Shown: positions 1 through 19,115 of the stretch, piece after piece | Position numbering within the stretch: the first letter of the stretch is position 1 | Layout: each line of letters starts with the position of its first letter | DNA from: Mesodorylaimus sp. YZB2_4 | Lineage: Eukaryota; Nematoda; Enoplea; Dorylaimida; Dorylaimidae | Direction of reading: 5' to 3' | DNA length: 64,000 nt | NCBI GenBank assembly: GCA_030248295.1 | Contig: JASANH010000850.1 | Span: 1,612,001-1,676,000, forward strand | Made by a program: the position numbers and the translations under genes | The notes under the pieces: generated by a model | Seen by the model: the letters and a program-made list of their open reading frames with translations, nothing else | What the model was told of the DNA's origin: nothing | Database searches by the model: none

Positions 1-287
1 GACCCGACTGCTGGATCGGCCGGATCGGCAACTAAAATTTTTTGCGCTTATCAGCTGGACTGAAAAAATGGAATGTCCATTAAGTGTGACATACAACAAT
101 AAGAACGAACATCCCGTTTTTCTCCCAAATCATCATTTAATCCCGCTTTAGGCTCTCCTGTGTCCTTTGGAGTGGACTGACAGGGAGTTACAGCGAGAAA
201 ACAGAGCAGGTTTGTGAGGGCGCAGTGCCACTACGTTATCCCCATCAATCTGTTATTTTTCGAACTGGATCTGATCGGTCGATGCTG
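1..287. repeat. Inverted-repeat element (MITE-like), copy 1, left end cut by window
   Basis: The interior and right end match copies at 60526-60882 and 61681-62016. All share the segment around CAACTAAAATTTTTT, a block of the form ATCCCG..TTTCTC..AAATCA, and the right terminus GATCGGTCGATGCTGG. The left terminal repeat lies outside the window. It sits downstream of the last EZH2 exon seen here, so probably in an EZH2 intron. No coding potential seen. Confidence 0.7.
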
Positions 288-374
288 GGGAAGGGGCAGA
301 TATCTAACCTCCAGCGCCGCGACGCGGGTGACACCTGGATTCCTCCCAATCACCCCCGCGAACCACGATCTTAC

Positions 375-3300
375 CTGTAATCAAAAAACAATTCCTCTCC
401 AGGTTCAATATTTCTATTAGCGAATATTCCAATCCTGTGATCGCCGTTCACCATCCGCACTCTCGCGTAGCAATTGGCGCTGACCGAATGATTAGCGAAA
501 CGAATCTTATTTCCCTTCCTTGTGGCGTCCACAACGCGATCTAAAAGTGTCCCTCGTCAGACCAGACTCACAAACTACTTCTCTTACCTTGATTCAAATT
601 GAACAAGAAACTGCACAGTCGCTTATCGTACAGCTTGCCACGCCTCTCCGCTTCTTCCTGCGAGATCAGCTCGCCACAGTACTCCGAAATGAACTCGTTT
701 TTCTGCACACCCTCTTTGATAAAAATTCCCCAACCAGCCACCAACGATGGAGCCAATAGCAGATGCTGAAAAGACGCAAATTCGACCCTGAACATGGAAA
801 TTCCCCCCTACAGTAGTGCGCTTGTAGACCTTTAACTCATTCCTGAATTTATGATATTGGCTCCTTCAAACCAACTTTCGCATCTACTCACTTTTTTTTT
901 CCCACGCTGTATACTGACGTTATGACAACCAATATCCGCCGATTGAAAATCCGCCGCACCACACATACAGCAAACATCCGGGTCGCATTCCCGATTGGCC
1001 AAAAAGCAAGGGCATTGTTTGGTATCGCAATGACCACGACATCGACAACCTAAACAAACACTGACACATTCCAATGTTCAACGACGACAAGCAAAACATG
1101 AACTGAACGCACCTGGAAATCGGCTTGGACCTAGAAGTGAAAACTTTGTTATATCGATCACAAATCCTCAAAAAAAGCTTAACTTACATTCCAACGAGCA
1201 CCCGCAAAACTTCTCGCAAAACGTATGTCGCTCAGCACACACACAGAATTCAGACTCGACTCCATTATTAATTTCGCCGCATGGGCCATCGTGACTGCAC
1301 GGTTTATAACTAGAGACCGAGTTAACCAGCATTTGGCCATTCTCCGTTCGATTGACTGCCGACACTTTGTTATAATTCTTGGCCCAATCCTTGTGGCTGA
1401 AAACAAACCCCATTTGTAATCGGAAACAAATACTTCATCGAACGACTCACCGAAATCTCTTCCGCTTATTCCCACTAAACTCTTCACCGGAATTATGATC
1501 AGGAGACGCCGCGGCGGCAGAAGCTTTCTCTTTTTGGGCAAATTCGTACACCTAAACTCAAAAAAGGAGTGTAATTTTGAAAAAATCAGCATCCAGAATT
1601 CCTCACCTGCTGGCACGTCTTAGTTCGTAATGTGATAGCAATCGCGCAATAATTGTCTTGGTATACGCCAGTGAAAACTCGAAACAAGGATTCCTCTGCT
1701 CCAGTCCAAATTGGACCTGATGGCCTAGCTTCTTCTAAAAACCAAGCCAACTTTAGCCAATATCCAACAGAATTTCAGCTGACATACCAGTTTGAGTGAC
1801 AAGCTGCTTATCAATTCGACGCCTGGCCCTTTCGCTCGTGCCACCGTCTGATTGAGATGACAACGGAGACGATCCGCCTGAGATGGCGCCAGACTAAAAA
1901 AAGTTAACGCATAAGATATTCTTTTTCAGGGGAAACTATTTTACCTCGTCCGACAGCCTTCCGTTAGTCCTGCGCAGATAGCAATCGTTCGAGCACGGTT
2001 CGCCTTGTTTCAAGTCTGGAGCTCGGCGTTTGGCTCGAGTAGGAGTTATTTTTGTCGCTAAAACGAAAAATCTTCATGAAGAGACGAGAAACAACTGATC
2101 GAGCCAACGGGAGGCAAATCGAAAATGACTTACAATGCAAATAGCAGTCGTATTTGTAACATCGACAGCAATACAAAGTCGAGAACGAGTGCAAGGCTTG
2201 TTCGCGCGATGTCGAGATCGCACAAGGACCATCGATATTCGGATTGCATTTATCATTAGCCGTTAGTCCAGACCCACAATATTTCTCTAATAAGTCCCGA
2301 TACCTAAAACGGTAGAAGAGGTTAGTTTTCAATCTACGCTACAAGCGTGGCATATGAATAATACTTGGCTTGCAAATCCAAGACGGATCCCTTATCGGGA
2401 AACGCAGAATTGATAGCTTCGAATACGATTTCGGGCGGCAAGGTATCGCTGAGAGCATCTAAATGGGTAAATTGACGAGGCGATTGTGATAGCGTGAAAA
2501 CAGTGTACTCACAAGTACGACCACTTTCCAACGTTACAACTACGGAGTTCGACTGGCTGGTTTCAGGGGTCTTCGACTCGGTCGCTAATGAGCAGACTAG
2601 CTCGAAAAATAACTCATCGCTCAAAAATTGATCTTTGCCGAAACCATGCACGCCACGTTCATAATTGTCCACCAAATCCCGTAAAAAGCTCTCGTCTAGA
2701 TCTTCGCCCATGTAAGGAATATTGGACAGCACTGCTTCGTCTTCTACCTAAAAAGAAATCATTGCGTAAAAATTGCTGAAGACGGTGCAGTCTTGGCTGA
2801 AATTGTAACTTATTTACAAATAAGTGTATTCTGCACAAAATATGCCAGGCTACGATGAAGGCAGGCCCTGGATCCTTACCAAATAATTCTGCTGTACTGG
2901 TACCCATGAGAGCATTGTTGGAATGGCGGTAGCGTGAAGCAACAAGTGAACGGGAACTTTGTGCGATGTACTGATTCTGCTCTTAAACAAGGCCTGAAAT
3001 ATAAAAGTATAAAAGGACCCAAAAGCGGAATTCTGTCTTTGAAAAGCTCTGCTAGTTTGTCGTAATTAAACAAATAAAATTAGAATCGCGTAGTTAATTC
3101 AGTCTTGCTTCATGGCAGCTTGCACTTTCTCCCGTCCACTATCCCATACGGATGTTCTGAATTAGAGCCCGCATTGATCAAAAATGGAGAAAAGTAGTTT
3201 TCAAAATACCATTGTTCAAAGGAAGCTGTGGTTCAACCGCAATTGACAGCGCCTTCGCGCACTAAACTGTGATTCTCTAGCTAGTGTGACCTTTAGACAA

Positions 3301-5425
3301 AAAGGCATTCTCTTGTTTCCCCTTTGCCAACATCGCTGACTGGGTATCCAAGGTAGTGTAGACCCCCTGAAAAATTTTGAAAAAATTTTGTAAAGGGGGA
3401 ACCCTCTCATTTTTTTAGACCCCCCCCCGTCCCGCCCGGCAAGGGTGTGCAGGTGCTTTTACTGTTTTTTACCCCTCCCCCCTACTATTTTAGGCAGAAG
3501 AAAATTTTTTGTACATGGCGAAGACCCCTTGTCCGGCAATGTTGTGCGGGTACCTTTGCTATTTTTGACCTCCCCCAAAAGAAAAATTTCATTTCTTATA
3601 GTAAAAAAGACCCAATGTTTTGCATTTGAAGGCACAAACTAATTTTAAATTTTCGCGGGAAAAATTCAAATTTAAAAAACTCAATTTTTACGAGCAACCA
3701 AAATGGCCCGCCTTGTGCCCCCCCCCCCCCGGAAGAAGATCAGGGGCCTGTTTCACCACGACTCCAGGCTCCGATCCGGAGACTCCAACTCCGGACTGGA
3801 GTGCTAAAAGTGTTTCACCATTCTGGAGTCAGACAGAACTCTGGACTCCGGCGCCCGGAGTCCTTTAGGAGCCAATGGAGCTTAGTTGCGTTTCACCAAA
3901 AATTACAGTAAGACAATCCATGGTGTGCGGGCTCCAGAAAATGGCTCCGATTTGGAGCAAAAACCTTGGAGTCTCGCGTGACTCTAAAACCCCTTTTCTG
4001 CATAAGCCTAAGCGATGGAAATGAAGTTCATTGATTATTAATTTATTATCTGACGATTGGGCGAACTATGAGCTTTGGATTTTACGATAACTTGAATTTA
4101 AAAGAGGATGACAAGGAGCCTGATAGAATGCTGCAACTACGACCAGTGTCTACGTATCTACCTGCAGTGTGCGTCAAGGATCGGTTTCGACGTGAACTGA
4201 GGGCGATTTTGAAAAGAATTTTGAGAAACGGGATGAGGTTTTACGAGGAAGAACCAGATTATATTTTTCTGATTGTGAAGGTGATATAGTGATGGTAATC
4301 AGTTTTTACCTGCTGTCTTAAAGATCAAACTGCCAATGCCACAATCTATGAAGACTCGTGCTTGAGTACGTTTCTCATGTGTTCATTCTTATTTTGTTTG
4401 GGGCACCCTAGCCTTTGTTCTACTAGTCTTATCGTTAGTTTCCATTTAGCAGGGCACGCACTATCATAAAACTACAGCATGTTCAACCACGAAGTATGAA
4501 TCATAGTCGTTCTCTTATATCTTCCTTGTCATCAACCATCCCGCCGCGCTGCAACTGCAGTCGGGGCCTACGTCCACATTTAGCAGGGTCATGCTATAGT
4601 ATTGTAATGTTATCACACTATTTTAAAATCATTTTTAAAAATTAAAAAATTTGTAATAATTTTATTATGCGTGCACTGCTAAATTACTGTCATTTCATTG
4701 AAATCGAAATTAGTGAGCAAGATCAAAAACAAAATTACCAAAGACATCAATCGCATTTTTCACCGTTTGCCTCTCTCCAGCATACAAAGGCGAGTAGAGT
4801 GCGACTAAACCTGCACATCTTGCTCCTAGGTGTCAATTTTCCGCTCCAGCAATTAGACTCCTTTTCGGAGCACGTGGTGAAACGCTCTTTTTCTGGACTC
4901 CGGTCCTTGGACTCCAGACTCCACAGGTTTCGCGTCCGGAGACAGGGAGTCGTGGTGAAACAGGCCCCAGACCTCCTCCCCGCAGACGAAGTCAGCGATG
5001 TTGCCTTTGACGACACGAGGACTTCGAGCTGGTAAGTTCCAGATAAGAAGCAAGAGATAAAGTATGATCAGAACGCACCTTTTTACCCGGAACTTCCGCT
5101 AGGTCCTTCTCCGCTTCGACCGAGAGCACAAATCTGCCACCTGATTCACCACTCGGCTTCTGAAACCTTTTTGAAATAACGGAATCGATCTTTTGCCGGT
5201 TTTGGCGGAGCAATTCCTACAAGATGAATAGAGCAAACAGTTAACGTATCGGGCACAAAATAACAAACCTCAGAAAACAATGTACGTAGATCCACAAAAA
5301 AAACAAAAGCTTACCGCAGCATCCTGCGCTTGCCTGTCGCGCCATGCTTTGTAAATTCGAGTGTAAGAGTCTCGAACTCGACGCTTCCAAATTCCCAACG
5401 CAGAGTTCGGTTCAGGAGAAAGCAT
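375..5425 (-). CDS. EZH2: Histone-lysine N-methyltransferase EZH2 / enhancer of zeste (3' end beyond window)
   Basis: Catalytic subunit of Polycomb repressive complex 2, which methylates histone H3 lysine 27 in the nucleus. Exons I can join: 5315-5425 (start [12 protein letters not shown] motif of the N-terminal helix), 5079-5207, 2880-2993, 2513-2747, 2365-2458, 2134-2303 ([12 protein letters not shown]), 1945-2057, 1788-1893, 1607-1734, 1451-1551, 1188-1396, 1113-1130, 892-1049, 588-765 and 375-540. The cysteine-rich CXC region spans about 1396 to 892. The SET domain spans 765 to 375, with [23 protein letters not shown] and ELFFDYR. The last ~15 codons of the family are missing, presumably left of the window. 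The joining sequence between exons 5079-5207 and 2880-2993 is unresolved. A small exon near 4979-5028 is possible but its phase does not fit, and a 1.2-kb inverted-repeat element lies in this interval. Identity is certain; exact splicing is less so. Confidence 0.93.
1113..1130 (-). other. EZH2: 18-nt microexon of EZH2
   Basis: The exon before it ends in one base at 1188 and the exon after it starts at 1049 with two bases of a codon. Inserting these 18 bases, flanked by AG at 1131-1132 and GT at 1111-1112, restores ECPSRFPGC. This matches the invariant RFPGC of the EZH2 CXC region. Without it the alignment has a gap exactly at this motif. Confidence 0.8.
3360..3735. repeat. Low-complexity stretch with C homopolymer tracts
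   Basis: Contains a 9-C tract near 3420 and a 13-C tract ending at 3730, separated by C-rich and A/T-rich runs. It lies in the large EZH2 intron next to the 3753-4970 element. I see no exon here. Confidence 0.6.
3753..4970. mobile_element. 1.2-kb inverted-repeat DNA element in an EZH2 intron
   Basis: The left end GGGGCCTGTTTCACCACGAC is repeated in inverse orientation at the right end, where the plus strand reads GTCGTGGTGAAACAGGCCCC. The perfect match continues a few bases further on each side, and subterminal sequence rich in GACTCC/GGAGTC motifs is shared by both ends. A weaker inverted match extends outward (GGAAGAAGATC against GGGGAGGAGGTC). No target-site duplication is obvious. The interior holds only short ORFs (4068-4289 on plus, 4747-5016 on minus) that I do not recognise. 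It looks like a non-autonomous or decayed DNA transposon. The end sequence is reminiscent of PIF/Harbinger elements, but that assignment is inference. Confidence 0.65.
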
Positions 5426-5706
5426 TATGTTTAATACGACGGGTATTTGGTCTAAAACGAGCGATGGAAACAAAACGAAACAAACCTTCAATTACTCGAT
5501 CCCGACTGATCCGATCTTGTTTAAGTACTATAACGTTTTACGCGTTCGATATCTATTACAAACCGCGAGCACGAGCAGCGGCTTAGCGCTTACAGTATGC
5601 TACGAGCACACGGATCCAGGTACGCACATTAGTGCGCCAAATTCAAAATAGAACCTGAACATCTACAACAGTCTTTACACATCCGCCAGATGTCGCTGCG
5701 GTCGTG

Positions 5707-5747
5707 TTCGAGAACATTCGCGCCCAATTCGAGTCGGGATATAAACA
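5707..5747 (+). promoter_or_regulatory. Heat-shock element and TATA box of the HSP20 gene
   Basis: TTCGAGAACATTC at 5707-5719 is a perfect three-unit heat-shock element (TTC-nn-GAA-nn-TTC), the HSF1 trimer site. A TATA-like GATATAAAC follows at about 5738-5747, roughly 100 bp before the HSP20 start codon. Further partial GAA/TTC units occur at 5774-5810 in the presumed 5' UTR. The arrangement is classical for a heat-inducible gene. The 418-bp interval to the EZH2 start is shared by two divergent genes. Confidence 0.8.
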
Positions 5748-5843
5748 AGGAGCGAGCGAGAAACGGCATAAGTGAAGTTCGGAAGTTTTCAAGTGCGGTT
5801 CTTTCGGAAACTGTGTTTTTCCTGTTTGCAATCATTATCGACA

Positions 5844-6365
5844 ATGGCTTTGTGGAATCCGTATGGTTATGGCGTTCCGAGTTTTGCTCGCAATCCTCAT
5901 CATCCACTGTCGTTGTTCGACTCGTTCGATTCTATGTTTGAAATTCCGAACTCGTGGATGGCCGAAATGATGCGCGAACGTCCGACCAACGCGGGTCGTA
6001 CTACGGAGATGGTAAATAGCGACGACCAATTTAAGATCAATTTGCACGTGGAAGATTTCAAACCACAAGAATTGAGTGTCAAGGTGGTTCGCGATCGTTT
6101 TGTGGTCGTTCATGGAAAAAAAGAGAAAAAAAGCGAAAAAGAAGGTGAAACAGAAGTTATCTCGCACGAATTCACTCGCAGTTTCCTCATTCCGAACGGC
6201 GTGGATGTGAAGCAAGTGAAATCGAATTTGACCAAAGAGGGCATTTTGACCATCCAGGCTCCGAAAGTCAATCAACCGGCCATCCAACACGAACGGCAAA
6301 TCGCTATCGAGCATGGAGAATCGGCAAGTGCCGAGAAGAAGGCTGAAGGTGGATTGAAGAAATGA
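5844..6365 (+). CDS. Small heat-shock protein, HSP20 / alpha-crystallin family
   Basis: Intronless, 173 aa. An ATP-independent holdase that binds unfolding proteins in the cytosol as oligomers. The N-terminal region is short and rich in aromatic residues. The alpha-crystallin domain spans about residues 50-140, including NLHVEDFKPQELSVKV and the family signature in SNLTKEGILTI. The C-terminal tail carries an I-x-I motif (QIAIEH) used in oligomer assembly. I chose the start at 5844 (context ACAATGG), not the in-frame ATG at 5772, because 5772 lies only about 25 nt after the TATA box and would add a sequence unlike the family. Intronlessness and the upstream heat-shock element fit stress induction. 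Confidence 0.95.
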   Translation: MALWNPYGYGVPSFARNPHHPLSLFDSFDSMFEIPNSWMAEMMRERPTNAGRTTEMVNSDDQFKINLHVEDFKPQELSVKVVRDRFVVVHGKKEKKSEKEGETEVISHEFTRSFLIPNGVDVKQVKSNLTKEGILTIQAPKVNQPAIQHERQIAIEHGESASAEKKAEGGLKK

Positions 6366-6428
6366 ACGATTTGATAAGATACGATACGCCGATGAACAAG
6401 GGTATGGTGATCTGATCTTTGAGCTCAC

Positions 6429-6451
6429 GATTTACGTCATGATTTACGTCA
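6429..6451. promoter_or_regulatory. Tandem ATF/CREB-like sites
   Basis: GATTTACGTCA occurs twice with 12-bp spacing (6429-6439 and 6441-6451). TTACGTCA is an ATF/CREB-type half-palindrome. The pair sits 64 bp after the HSP20 stop and about 460 bp before the mannosidase start. It could be a promoter element of the mannosidase gene or simply part of the HSP20 3' UTR. Confidence 0.4.
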
Positions 6452-6906
6452 CGTAAGTTTGTAGGCTTGTTTTTTTTTCTCGGTTTTGCTTTAGATGTGG
6501 CGGATCAATATCAGTTTCTGATTCTTTGACTGGTGAAATGCAAAGATATTGGTTTGTTTGCGCGATTACTGGCATAAGTCACTTGAGTGTTCAGTAAATT
6601 TGTTCATGTACACTTGTTACTGTGGTACAGTAGGCGACTTTCAAGCTTTTGAATTCCCGCCGTTACGAGCAAAGTGGCAAAGCTCGTGCATGCTAATTTA
6701 CTGCGTGGCGTGTTGTCTGCTAACTTGCGCCAGTCGCTCTAATCGATTTGTGGGAGGAGCAAACTCTGTGATTTTTTTATCAATTTAGAAGGCGCTCCGA
6801 TCAAATTATAATGCGTCTAATTGACCATTGAGTGACTTCTTCCGGTTGGCATTGATCTCATAGATTTTTGGTAGTTTTCTTTGTTTCGGACTGTAACTTT
6901 TGAACG

Positions 6907-10902
<3,996 letters not shown>

Positions 10903-11441
10903 AGTTAGCTCATGTCACCTGCGCATTTGGTCCAGTTGTACAATAGTGTAGGCTAGGGGCTGTGTTAGCGTCAATACGATATTTAACACGTTTGCACAGC
11001 GAGGGTCTGCATAGTCGATATGGGTGCGTGGCTGGCAGATATTCTATATGGCTATTACCTCCATAAACGGTGACGCGCTATATCTGATTTATTGCAACGA
11101 CCTAGGCGATCATTGAACGTAATCAACGAAGTAGGTATGTCCCCAACAATCCATACAAGGTCACGCACAGTAAAGGCAATCTTATAGCGCCCTGCCACAC
11201 CTGATTTCTCTAAGTACACCCTCTACAAAAACGAGTACATACAATAGAGCAGTGATAAAGTGGTCGAAGAACGATATGAAGATGAAATGTATGATGCAAG
11301 AGGAAGCCATGAGAATATATAAGTGGAATGAATAACAATTCCCCAAACAAAGAAACATGGCAATAATAACTAAACGATTAAAGGACGAACGAAACGACCA
11401 GATGAGCAGTAGGCAATGCTACCGCAGTTCAGTCCCATCAC
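10903..11441. other. Convergent intergenic spacer (mannosidase / Src)
   Basis: Lies between the two stop codons of convergent genes and must hold both 3' UTRs. AT-rich, with several AATAA-like stretches around 11320-11360. No ORF, RNA or mobile element that I can support. Confidence 0.5.
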
Positions 11442-14125
<2,684 letters not shown>

Positions 14126-16903
14126 GACGACCCAAATAATAAACTCCTTCCGCAAGTCGACAGTCTTCAATTGAAATAAACCAATGTTAGAAAAATAACC
14201 TCATTAATCGATTATTTCATCCGAAATAGGAAACTGGTGGGAGTTGGGGAGTGTCCGACCGATAACCTTGGCCTATCGCACGCACCTAGCAGTCGTCCGA
14301 ATTCGAAGTTGACTGACTGACTGGCTGGCCGCAGTCGAAGTGGCTGTCACCAGCCAGCGCGCCTAGGTCGATGGCGACGGCCAATGACGATCGACGCCCT
14401 CGACGGCTGTTGGACGCACTAATACTCCACGTACTTTTCCCTTTCGTCCGCCTCCCGTCCGATTAGAAGACCGGCGCGGGTGAAGAGTCTTCCCTGTGCA
14501 AGGCTGGTTTCCCCTTGATCTTACCAGCGTGGCGACGACGACGAACGATGATGCCGAAAGGGCGTCCACGGCACCATTCTTACCCCAGGGCATAAAATTC
14601 GTTCATCGGCCTCTCCTTTGCATATATCGTCCAATTGCGAATAATGTCCTGAAACCGCGCTATCTCACAATTTGGCCACGACCGCTCTTCAAAATAGGAC
14701 TCTGAAAATAAGAAAAGGGAAAACTATCAATTCTCACTACTTTCCTAGTTTGCTTCAAATAGCTCGCATAAAAAGCAATAAGTTGACCACACCAAATCTA
14801 GGTACAGCCACTCTTGCGATTAGACAGACTTTCTATTTTGGAAATATTCTGGCAGAAAGGGATGAAATGGTTAAATATATTCACCCCATTCATTTCACCA
14901 ACACACTTTCTATTGTTTGGTCTCTTCATGCTGTACCTAGTCCACCCTCCAAAAAAATTGGAGCGTAGATGGGAGAGGGCGCGAAGGAATGTATTGCACA
15001 TATTGGGTGAGCACACAACACAACACTCGTTCCCATTTTCAAATGCGCGCATTCCTTTGCTCGCAAACGAGAAAACCGGAGACCCGAGTAGAAATGATAA
15101 ATGTCTTTACAGAAAATTTTTGGCTCACTCCTGAATTCTTCCACTTTACCGCAAGAACTCTTCTTTTACCAAAAAAAACCTCTAAAGTGACGGCACTACT
15201 CCACATAGGAATCCATTCGTATCCAAATTGATGCAATTACACGCGTAGACATCCAATGCATCATCAAGGCTCCAGGAGTGTACTCTAGCACCCGCTTGCA
15301 CGCTAGCTCTGCCAAAGCAATCGAGAGAAATCATTACACCCCACCCTCTCCACTGCCACCGTCAACGAACGATGAAAGAGCTAGATAGTGGAAGCTGTTT
15401 CGCCAAATCCAAAAGCACCGAACGCATGACTTGTGAACACGAGAACGATGCAACACAGAAGCGGGGTAATGGGCTGATAAAAGCTGTCGGCTTATTCATC
15501 GGTCAAAAACGCATAATATAAGCAATCCTTTTTAACCACTTGAAATATGGAAGGAAGAAAAACATTGGCACTAAAGGCGATAAGGATATTCTTTAGGAGC
15601 CAATGTAAAATGTGGCTGGCTATGGGCGTATAAGAGAGAGTGACGATGACAATGTCGTATTTTAGACAAAGGGCAAAAGCTAAGACGAATAGGCGAACTG
15701 GACAGCCAGTCAGCGATTGCCCCGAGCTGAAGGACGGCGCCTACCACGGCGGGTCTCCTGTTTACATATCCTATTTGCTTAGACACCCAATATGAGTGAA
15801 ACGAATTTCCTTCCCTCCCTAAGTAAAAGCAAACCACGGACAAGCTCGAGACTAGTCCTCCTCCTAACCGCGCCAGGCCCAATTGCGAGCATGTGGCAAA
15901 AACGTATCAACCTATTCAACAAAAGAGGGCTATCAATATCCGTGAATCAGGCGCGAGAGGAGTAGGAGTACAATACAGCCGTGTATTTACCCCCACCGTC
16001 CGAGGATGGACGGCCAGAACTGTTAGGGTATGTTGATCACTGGAAAATAACGGTCAGGTGTTAGTGGCAGGCAAAAACAGCCATAGCAGGAACGTAAACC
16101 AGCCCGACCAATCAATCATACATGGCCGGTCATTTCACGCATAGTAGCCCATTGCACATGTCGGGTCTAAAAAATACGGCCCGAACAACGATGCCAGATA
16201 GTGCCAAATCCAGCCATCGAGCACACTAATGTACTGTACGCACGACAGCGATTCGCGTGGCCGAGTACATGGGGCAACGAATGCCCTGGCCGGATCTACG
16301 CACGAAACGACGCCTCGTCCGTGTCCACACGCTTCGGACTGCCTAAGCACAAATGCCTATATGCGAGCGCTACGATTCCCCAAATACCGGAGCCACCGCC
16401 TTATTCACGGTATGCATTCAACAGGACGCGCGTACTACGAAGATACCGACCCACGTTTGGACAAGGTGTGACTGACGACGACCAAATGTGCCTTATGCAT
16501 TTCAGGTGGTAGGCTAGCTCCGTAAGCAGGGACAGCCAGATCGGTAATGACACAACAGTTGCACGCGTACTTCCTCGCCAGACTTACAAATCTTACTTCT
16601 AACCGTTCATGTAAAATCCAAGAAAACGAACAAAGCGGAGAGATGAAAAGTGACAGAGAGTTTAGGTGCTGTAGAGGTAATAAGAAAACCGACTGCAAGA
16701 ACAAACAAAAGATTGAGTGGACAATCGGGCGAAAAAGTGCACAGGACTGCCGACCTGCTTACATCAGTCACAAGAGTTGTCTGCAACAAGGCGGTAAGTT
16801 CCCGTTGGAAATTTTTGGTCGTGAAAGAGAAAAGCGCAGTTCAGTTTCGCGCTAACGTTTTGTTATAGAATTTTAGCCACTTGTCTCTTATTGCTCCACA
16901 GAA
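14126..16903. other. Intergenic region between Src and ILF2 promoters
   Basis: 2.8 kb between two divergent gene starts, so it should hold both promoters and 5' UTR exons. CTGACTGACTGGCTGG-like simple repeats occur near 14310-14330. Open frames are short and none resembles a protein. I identify no transposon ends here. Confidence 0.4.
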
Positions 16904-18907
<2,004 letters not shown>

Positions 18908-19115
18908 ATTGTTCGTGTTCCCGATTCTTCTTATGATTTGAAATTTACCATGCATTGCCTGTAGCGTGAACACAAGATGGTGGACGTTCATTTTTGCTTC
19001 ATATGGTACTAAAATCGTCATGAAATATAACCAATTCATACAAAACCCCCAAACAACTAAATACAAATCACCGGCGTATAACTAAAACACAAATAACTGT
19101 ACTATCACACATGGT

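Noticed and set aside
3181-3260. Additional EZH2 exon candidate on the minus strand
   Set aside because: Splice sites exist, but the only open frame ends in the wrong phase for the next exon at 2993.
5772-5843. 24-codon N-terminal extension of the HSP20 frame
   Set aside because: It would start about 25 nt after the TATA box, at or before the likely transcription start, and is unlike any small heat-shock protein N-terminus.
5835-6428. 197-codon minus-strand frame over HSP20
   Set aside because: A shadow of the HSP20 coding sequence, with no family resemblance and the other strand clearly coding.
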